DNA of 10,734 bases from Granulicella sp. UBA5172 (GTDB taxonomy: Bacteria > Acidobacteriota > Terriglobia > Terriglobales > Acidobacteriaceae): assembly GCA_002413385.1 (NCBI GenBank), contig DHWW01000082.1, positions 1,423 through 12,156 of the forward strand, written 5' to 3'. Positions 6,510-10,734 of the stretch are shown here, piece after piece. How positions within the stretch are numbered: position 1 is the stretch's first letter; each line of letters begins with the position of its first letter. Under the pieces are notes generated by a model. The model made no database searches. It saw only the letters and a program-made list of their open reading frames with translations, and was not told where the DNA came from. Made by a program: the position numbers and the translations under genes.

Positions 6510-7862
6510 GTGTCCGTCACCGAATCCCTGCCCAACGTCGATAGAAAAAAGATTTTCAGCAAGATTGCATGGCGGCTGATTCCGTACATGTTTCTGCTGT
6601 ACATCCTGGCGTATCTTGACCGCGTCAATGTGGGCTTTGCCGCGCTGCAGATGAAGCATGACCTGCACTTGAGCAACACGGTCTATGGCACTGGCGCGGG
6701 AATTTTCTTTCTGGGTTCGGCGCTGTTTGATCTGCCCAGCAACCTGATGCTGGTCAAGGTTGGGCCGCGGAAGTGGATCGCGCGCATCATGATCAGCTGG
6801 GGCGTTATCGCCACGTGCATGATGTTCACGCGAGGGGAGATATCGTTTTACATCTTGCGATTTCTGCTAGGGGTGTGCGAGGCGGGCTTCTTTCCTGGCA
6901 TGATTCTGTATTTAACCTATTGGTTTCCTTCGCAGGAGCGGGCCCGCGCGATCGCCAAATTCATGACGGCTACGTCGATCGCCGGGGTGGTCGGTGCGCC
7001 CATCTCCGGCGCGCTGTTGCAGCTTGAGGGCTTTGGGCATCTGCATGGGTGGCAGTGGCTGTTCCTGGTGGAGGGTATTCCTAGTTTCGTGATGGGCTTC
7101 AGCGTGCTGCGCCTGTTGAAGGACAAACCCGACGACGCGAACTGGCTGAGTGTCGATGAAAAATCCTGGCTCGACGAGGAACTGGAGCGCGACCGCAAGG
7201 AAGGCGGCGCGGCAGAGAAACACCTGCTGATGGACGCATTCAAATCGCCCATGGTGTGGCTGCTGGCGAGCATCTGCTTCTTCGACCAGGTCGGCGTGTA
7301 TACGGTGAATCTATGGATGCCGCTGATCCTGAATACGTTCCTTCATGGCGCGAGCGCTGCGGGCAGCGTCCTGACGGCGGCGGATGCCAGCTACATCGGC
7401 AAATACTCGACGATCCCGTATCTTGCGGCGGCAATTTTTACGGTGGTGATCGGCTATAGCAGCGACCGTACCGGCGAGCGGCGGTGGCACATCGCCGGCT
7501 GCCTGGTGCTGAGCGCGATTGGGTTTGGATGGGCGGGAGCAGCACACTCGCTCAGCGCCGAACTCGTGGGATTTACGCTTGCCGCGATGGGATATTGGAG
7601 CATCATGGGGCCGTTCTGGTCGCTGCCTACGCGCATTCTCGGCGGACAGGCTGCGGCTGGCGGCGTGGCGATCATCATGATGATTTCGGGCGCCGGCGGG
7701 TTCTTCGGGCCCTATCTGACCGGGCGGCTGAAGGACATCACTCACGGCTTTTCCGGTGGGCTCTATACGATCGCGGGTCTGACTCTGATCGCGGCAGCGA
7801 TGTGCGGACTGATTGCAAAGTCGACGCTCCCTTCGCTCCACGATGTGCCGGTGGAAGAGTAG
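6510..7862 (+). CDS. MFS transporter, anion:cation symporter (ACS) family
   Basis: Inner-membrane transporter of 450 residues with about 12 predicted helices. It has the ACS family signatures: an N-terminal KIAWRLIPYMFLLYILAYLDRVNVGFA, the conserved RFLLGVCEAGFFPGMI helix, then YWFPSQERARAIA after it, and a central cytoplasmic loop around residues 205-250 (charged, ERDRKEGGAAEK). Relatives carry organic anions such as tartrate, phthalate, hydroxyphenylacetate or sugar acids (galactonate, glucarate) with protons. A sugar acid would fit the GH79 enzyme across the window, but that is a guess. The start is GTG at 6510, with a weak GAGTGGA shortly before it; this gives the usual length of the family. 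It is 17 bp behind the cyclase gene and its stop is 9 bp from the end of the convergent exported-protein gene. Confidence 0.93.
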   Translation: MSVTESLPNVDRKKIFSKIAWRLIPYMFLLYILAYLDRVNVGFAALQMKHDLHLSNTVYGTGAGIFFLGSALFDLPSNLMLVKVGPRKWIARIMISWGVIATCMMFTRGEISFYILRFLLGVCEAGFFPGMILYLTYWFPSQERARAIAKFMTATSIAGVVGAPISGALLQLEGFGHLHGWQWLFLVEGIPSFVMGFSVLRLLKDKPDDANWLSVDEKSWLDEELERDRKEGGAAEKHLLMDAFKSPMVWLLASICFFDQVGVYTVNLWMPLILNTFLHGASAAGSVLTAADASYIGKYSTIPYLAAAIFTVVIGYSSDRTGERRWHIAGCLVLSAIGFGWAGAAHSLSAELVGFTLAAMGYWSIMGPFWSLPTRILGGQAAAGGVAIIMMISGAGGFFGPYLTGRLKDITHGFSGGLYTIAGLTLIAAAMCGLIAKSTLPSLHDVPVEE

Positions 7863-7881
7863 GAAGCAGGCTTACACCGGC
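7847..7881. terminator. Possible bidirectional terminator hairpin
   Basis: GCCGGTG (7847-7853) and CACCGGC (7875-7881) are perfect reverse complements around a 21-base loop that contains the stop codons of both convergent genes. The stem is GC-rich and placed exactly where a shared terminator would be expected, but there is no T-run on either side and the loop is long, so the call is weak. Confidence 0.3.
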
Positions 7882-8951
7882 CCACGGCGCTCCAGCGTCG
7901 CTGGCTTTTCCGCCTCGGGATGGATGGCCTCGACGTTCTCTTTGGCGTTCGCATGCACGCCGAAGTCCCACACATTCAAGTTGACCTCGCGGTTGGAGAG
8001 GACCTCGATCAGGGCATACTCGCCCGCCTGAAGCGGCTGGTTCGGTGTCAGCTTCATCCAGACCCCGCCGGGCAGGACCTCCTGACTCGTTTCGATAACG
8101 TCGGGCTGCATGCTGCCGGTACCCAGTTGGCCGAGGCGAAAGCTGCTGACGATGCGCTGGTCGGCTCGCACATCCAGGCGCCCGATCACATACCTGCTCT
8201 TCGCCTCGCCGCCGGATGGAGTAGCGCGCCCAGCTGCTCCATGCGTATCGACCGTAAGAGCGCCGCCATCGGTATCCTCATCGTCATCGTTGTCGCCGAT
8301 GCGCACGTAAAAGACGAGGGCATTGACGTGCAGTTGAATGTCCGAGGCTGTGCCCGGGATGCTGAGAATTCGATGCGCAACGGACGCTGGATCGATCATC
8401 GACTTCAATGCGGCGTGGGCGGTCTCCTTGTTCAGGTCGCTGCCTTCCTGGGGGACGGGCACCAGCTCCGGTGTGCCGCGGTAGGTATCGAGAGCCAGCA
8501 CGCTGTCTTCCTCGGGCAGGTGAAGGTCGGGGGCGACCTCTGGCGTAAGGGCGCGGCGAGCGGCCTCTTCCCTTTCCAGCTCAGGGCTCAGGACCGGGCG
8601 AGTATTGGATTGAGCCCTGGCATGGTCGCTCTGCCAGCGCTCCGTTGCGGGGAGATCGACCAGCGACAGGGGCACGTCCTCGGTCTCGTCGTTTCGTTCG
8701 GCACTGCGATACCGGACCACGTTGCCGAGCACCTTGAAGCCGAGCACGAGTTGATAGCTGCCGTCCTTGAGGATCAACCGGGTTCTCTGCGCTGCGCCCG
8801 ATTGTTCGGACGTGGGCGAATCCGTTGGGTGCCCGCCCTGCGCATTCGCGTACTGGCCGCAGAGCAGCGGCAGCAGCAAGCCCAGGATGCACGCGTCGCG
8901 GAGATGGCTCCAGCGGCGACCGGAGAGGCGAGACTCAATGGAACGATTCAC
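7872..8951 (-). CDS. Exported protein of unknown function, Asp-rich loop
   Basis: I cannot assign a function. With the GTG start at 8951 the protein is 359 residues: a signal peptide (basic n-region RRWSHLRD, hydrophobic core ILGLLLPLL about 22-30, ANA-Q near 36-38), then a segment RLILKDGSYQLV...VRYRSAERNDE (58-89) of a type I recall in exported acidobacterial hypothetical proteins, a charged Pro/Glu-rich middle, an acidic loop GDNDDDEDTDGG (219-230), and a C-terminal part with LQAGEYALIEVL and VNLNVWDFGVH (297-323), which looks like beta structure. The acidic loop could bind calcium, though it matches no canonical motif exactly. The ATGs at 9002 and 8957 are possible starts, but the ribosome binding site AGGAGG abuts the 8957 ATG and fits GTG 8951. 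It is 87 bp downstream of galU on the same strand, so an envelope role is conceivable. Gene certain, function unknown. Confidence 0.85.
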   Translation of the reverse strand: MNRSIESRLSGRRWSHLRDACILGLLLPLLCGQYANAQGGHPTDSPTSEQSGAAQRTRLILKDGSYQLVLGFKVLGNVVRYRSAERNDETEDVPLSLVDLPATERWQSDHARAQSNTRPVLSPELEREEAARRALTPEVAPDLHLPEEDSVLALDTYRGTPELVPVPQEGSDLNKETAHAALKSMIDPASVAHRILSIPGTASDIQLHVNALVFYVRIGDNDDDEDTDGGALTVDTHGAAGRATPSGGEAKSRYVIGRLDVRADQRIVSSFRLGQLGTGSMQPDVIETSQEVLPGGVWMKLTPNQPLQAGEYALIEVLSNREVNLNVWDFGVHANAKENVEAIHPEAEKPATLERRGPV

Positions 8952-8957
8952 GTTCAT

Positions 8958-8963
8958 CCTCCT
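8958..8963 (-). promoter_or_regulatory. Strong Shine-Dalgarno that selects a GTG start
   Basis: On the minus strand the full AGGAGG consensus is followed with no spacer by ATG (8957-8955), then AAC, then GTG (8951-8949). The ATG is too close to be initiated from this site, whereas the GTG stands at the ideal six-base distance. This moves the start of the exported protein two codons in from the ATG. Confidence 0.65.
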
Positions 8964-9038
8964 AAGTGCTTCGACACACTCCAGCATATCGCCGCGGCCC
9001 ACGATGAGCTTGTAGGGAAAGTGGCGGATGAACGAAAT

Positions 9039-9917
9039 CTAGAAACTTTGTTTCTGTAGCCAATCACGAAAGGCCGGACCGACGTCCTTGTGTTTGATTG
9101 CCAGATCGACGGTCGCCTGCAGGAAGCCCAATTTATCGCCAGCGTCGTAGCGCTTACCGACGTAGTGAAAGCCATAGACCTTCTCAAATTGCAGCAGCGC
9201 CTTGATCGCGTCGGTAAGCTGGATCTCACCGCCCGAGCCTGGCTGCACCTGCTCGAGCAACTCGAAGATACGCGGAGTCAGAATATAGCGGCCAATAATG
9301 GCATTCTGGCTGGGAGCATCCTGTGGCTTCGGCTTCTCGACGAGGTTGCTGATATCGAGCAAGCGGGGGTTGATCGGATCGGGCACGCAATCCAGGCAGC
9401 CATACAAGGAGATTGCATCGCCTTCAACAACCTCCGAACCCAGAATCGTCGATTGCGTCTCGTCGAAGGCCTCGACCATCTGCTTCAGGCAAGCCACCTC
9501 GCCATCGACGATGTCGTCGGGCAGGATCACGGCGAACGGCTCGTTGCCGATGAGTTCCTTGGCCATCAGGACAGCGTGGCCCAGGCCGAGCGCCTCCGGC
9601 TGTCGCACATAACTGATGCGCGCAAGCTTGGTGACCGAGCACGCAATTCGTAGCAGCTCGGTCTTGCCGCGCGCACGCAACGCGGCCTCCAGCTCTGGCG
9701 CGCGGTCAAAGTGGTCCTCCATCGTGGTCTTGCCGCGCCCGGTGACGATGATAATGTCCGTGCAGCCAGCGGCAACCGCCTCCTCCACGCCATACTGAAT
9801 CAGTGGCTTGTCGACGAGCGGAAGCATCTCTTTTGGAGTAGCCTTTGTTGCGGGAAGAAATCTGGTGCCGAAGCCTGCTGCAGGGATTACGGCCTTGCGA
9901 ACTTTCTGCTGAATCAT
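9039..9917 (-). CDS. galU: UTP-glucose-1-phosphate uridylyltransferase GalU
   Basis: Cytoplasmic nucleotidyltransferase (292 residues, the usual bacterial length) that joins UTP and glucose 1-phosphate to give UDP-glucose and pyrophosphate. UDP-glucose feeds capsule, lipopolysaccharide and galactose metabolism. The nucleotide-binding loop is at the start (AAGFGTRFLPATKATPKEML, Gly15-Arg19 and Lys25). QPEALGLGHAV (106-116) contacts the uridine, Asp134/Asp135 in ILPDDIVDG lie at the metal site, and Lys195 in LVEKPKP, Glu231 in GGEIQLTDAI and KRYDAGDKLG complete the active-site pattern. Start ATG 9917 gives the normal N-terminus; only a weak GAGAGA precedes it. The exported-protein gene follows 87 bp downstream, and the divergent aldo/keto reductase gene lies 185 bp upstream. 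A related dTDP-glucose or CDP-glucose enzyme is unlikely given the GalU-type sequence throughout. Confidence 0.95.
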   Translation of the reverse strand: MIQQKVRKAVIPAAGFGTRFLPATKATPKEMLPLVDKPLIQYGVEEAVAAGCTDIIIVTGRGKTTMEDHFDRAPELEAALRARGKTELLRIACSVTKLARISYVRQPEALGLGHAVLMAKELIGNEPFAVILPDDIVDGEVACLKQMVEAFDETQSTILGSEVVEGDAISLYGCLDCVPDPINPRLLDISNLVEKPKPQDAPSQNAIIGRYILTPRIFELLEQVQPGSGGEIQLTDAIKALLQFEKVYGFHYVGKRYDAGDKLGFLQATVDLAIKHKDVGPAFRDWLQKQSF

Positions 9918-10024
9918 GTCTGAATGTCTCTCTACTGTTTTACCTCTTCAGCATCGTTCGGTCGAGACCGTCCCATACTTATGAAAGAGGGGCTGCACGT
10001 CTGTGTGGTAAACCAAAATGACCC

Positions 10025-10031
10025 GAAGGAG
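10025..10031 (+). promoter_or_regulatory. Strong Shine-Dalgarno before a short leader ORF
   Basis: GAAGGAG is followed by six bases and an ATG at 10038. It is one of the best ribosome binding sites in the window, yet it serves a 25-codon frame instead of the aldo/keto reductase, whose own ATG (10103) has only a weak AAGATG some ten bases before it. Confidence 0.5.
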
Positions 10032-10037
10032 CCACGA

Positions 10038-10115
10038 ATGTCTCTGCTGAGATGGACAATCGATTCTGTCAGGTTGCCGCGCCACATGCAAGATGCGTGC
10101 TTATGCGAACCGTAA
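10038..10115 (+). CDS. Possible 25-residue leader peptide before the aldo/keto reductase
   Basis: Short frame MSLLRWTIDSVRLPRHMQD... ending at TAA 10113-10115, so it overlaps the first four codons of the aldo/keto reductase in another frame. A strong ribosome binding site supports translation. I recognise no family and see no run of one amino acid that would point to classical attenuation. The overlap fits translational coupling, in which ribosomes ending at 10115 step back to the ATG at 10103. A chance frame is the alternative. Confidence 0.4.
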   Translation: MSLLRWTIDSVRLPRHMQDACLCEP

Positions 10116-10734
10116 CCCTGGGTGACACTGGAATCAGTTCGTCAGTGCTTGGCTTTGGCTGCTCCGCCGTTATGGGCCGCGTGGGGTGCAAGGCGTCGCT
10201 CGACGCCCTGGGTGCGGCCTATGACGCTGGCATCTCTTTTTTCGACACAGCACGCTCCTACGGCTATGGTGAATCCGAGGGCCTGCTCGGGGAATTCCTG
10301 CGGAACCGCAGAGATTCCGTCGTGATTTCGACGAAGTTTGGCATTCTACCCGCGCGGACCAACCCCATTAAAGAGGTGCTGAAGCCCGCCCTGCGAGGGC
10401 TTCTGCATCTGCTTCCGAGCGCGCGCAAGGCCATGCAGAAGCAGATCGCCGCACAATTCTCGACCGGAAACTTTAGCATCGCGGTGCTGCACGAGAGCCT
10501 TGAAACCAGCCTGCGGGCGTTGCGCACCGATTATGTGGACCTGCTCTTCCTGCACGAGCCACCCGTCAGCGTGATGCAGCAGGACGACCTGCTCGCCGCG
10601 CTGGAGCAACTGGTCACCGAAGGCAAGGTACGGCGCTTCGGCATCGCGTCCCACCCACCGGTCGTCGAAGCTGCCTTGGCTGCCGGTCTGCGCACGATTC
10701 AGTTTCCCTGCAACGTCTTCGACCTGAACCTCGC
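10103..10734 (+). CDS. Aldo/keto reductase, C-terminus outside window
   Basis: NAD(P)H-dependent oxidoreductase of the aldo/keto reductase superfamily. The visible 210 residues start MRTVTLGDTGISSSVLGFG, the usual first strands of the barrel. The catalytic tetrad is complete: Asp48 and Tyr53 in FFDTARSYGYGESE, Lys78 in ISTKFG and His151 in DLLFLHEPP. Between Lys78 and His151 a region of about 70 residues, rich in Leu, Lys and Arg (81-118), carries an insertion longer than in the shortest family members. The substrate cannot be told from sequence; bacterial relatives reduce sugars, aldehydes or ketones. The gene diverges from galU across 185 bp and lacks a strong ribosome binding site, but a leader ORF overlaps its start. 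The frame is open to the last base of the window, and the cofactor-binding C-terminal part is missing. Confidence 0.92.
   Translation, partial: MRTVTLGDTGISSSVLGFGCSAVMGRVGCKASLDALGAAYDAGISFFDTARSYGYGESEGLLGEFLRNRRDSVVISTKFGILPARTNPIKEVLKPALRGLLHLLPSARKAMQKQIAAQFSTGNFSIAVLHESLETSLRALRTDYVDLLFLHEPPVSVMQQDDLLAALEQLVTEGKVRRFGIASHPPVVEAALAAGLRTIQFPCNVFDLNL

Noticed and set aside
7920..9059. A 379-residue plus-strand frame opposite the exported-protein gene
   Set aside because: It lies antisense to a gene with a clear signal peptide and strong ribosome binding site. It has no recognisable motif and reflects high third-position GC.
9959..9970. CGGTC-GA-GACCG palindrome between galU and the aldo/keto reductase
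   Set aside because: A five-base stem with a two-base centre is too short and common in GC-rich DNA to call an operator without comparative data.

Overview
The window reads as GC-rich chromosomal DNA from a free-living heterotrophic bacterium, most plausibly an Acidobacteriota (Terriglobia) soil relative. That guess rests on the glycosidase types (a GH79 protein of the Acidobacterium capsulatum beta-glucuronidase kind and a GH27 alpha-galactosidase of the 'GIPRA' type) and on an exported protein style I associate with that phylum. It is inference; no ribosomal marker is present. I see no insertion sequence, CRISPR array, tRNA, rRNA or phage gene.

Layout: (1) 1-2883, minus strand: a two-gene polysaccharide-degradation block. 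A Tat-exported GH79 lipoprotein is followed by a secreted GH27 protein, whose frame is broken by two one-base insertions about 35 bp apart and which runs off the window start. (2) 2884-3300: an AT-richer divergent intergenic region with repeated short motifs and a palindrome, the only gene-free stretch over 300 bp. (3) 3301-7862, plus strand: an FmdB zinc-ribbon protein, a small membrane protein, the molybdenum-cofactor enzyme MoaA, a GAF-GGDEF diguanylate cyclase and an ACS-family MFS transporter. (4) 7872-9917, minus strand: galU and an exported protein of unknown function, convergent on the transporter. (5) 10103 to the end, plus strand: an aldo/keto reductase cut by the window edge.

The first block and the transporter fit uptake and use of plant or microbial sugars and sugar acids. 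GH79 would release uronic acid, GH27 galactose, and ACS transporters commonly carry organic or sugar acids, but a functional link across the window is only inferred. GalU makes UDP-glucose for envelope polysaccharides. MoaA, the cyclase and FmdB look like housekeeping or signalling genes that happen to be neighbours.

I do not see a clearly new multi-gene system. The points most worth checking are the doubly frameshifted GH27 gene, the motif cluster in front of the GH79 gene, two short leader ORFs that overlap the starts of the cyclase and the aldo/keto reductase, a Shine-Dalgarno that forces a GTG start on the exported protein, and the degenerate inhibitory site of the cyclase.
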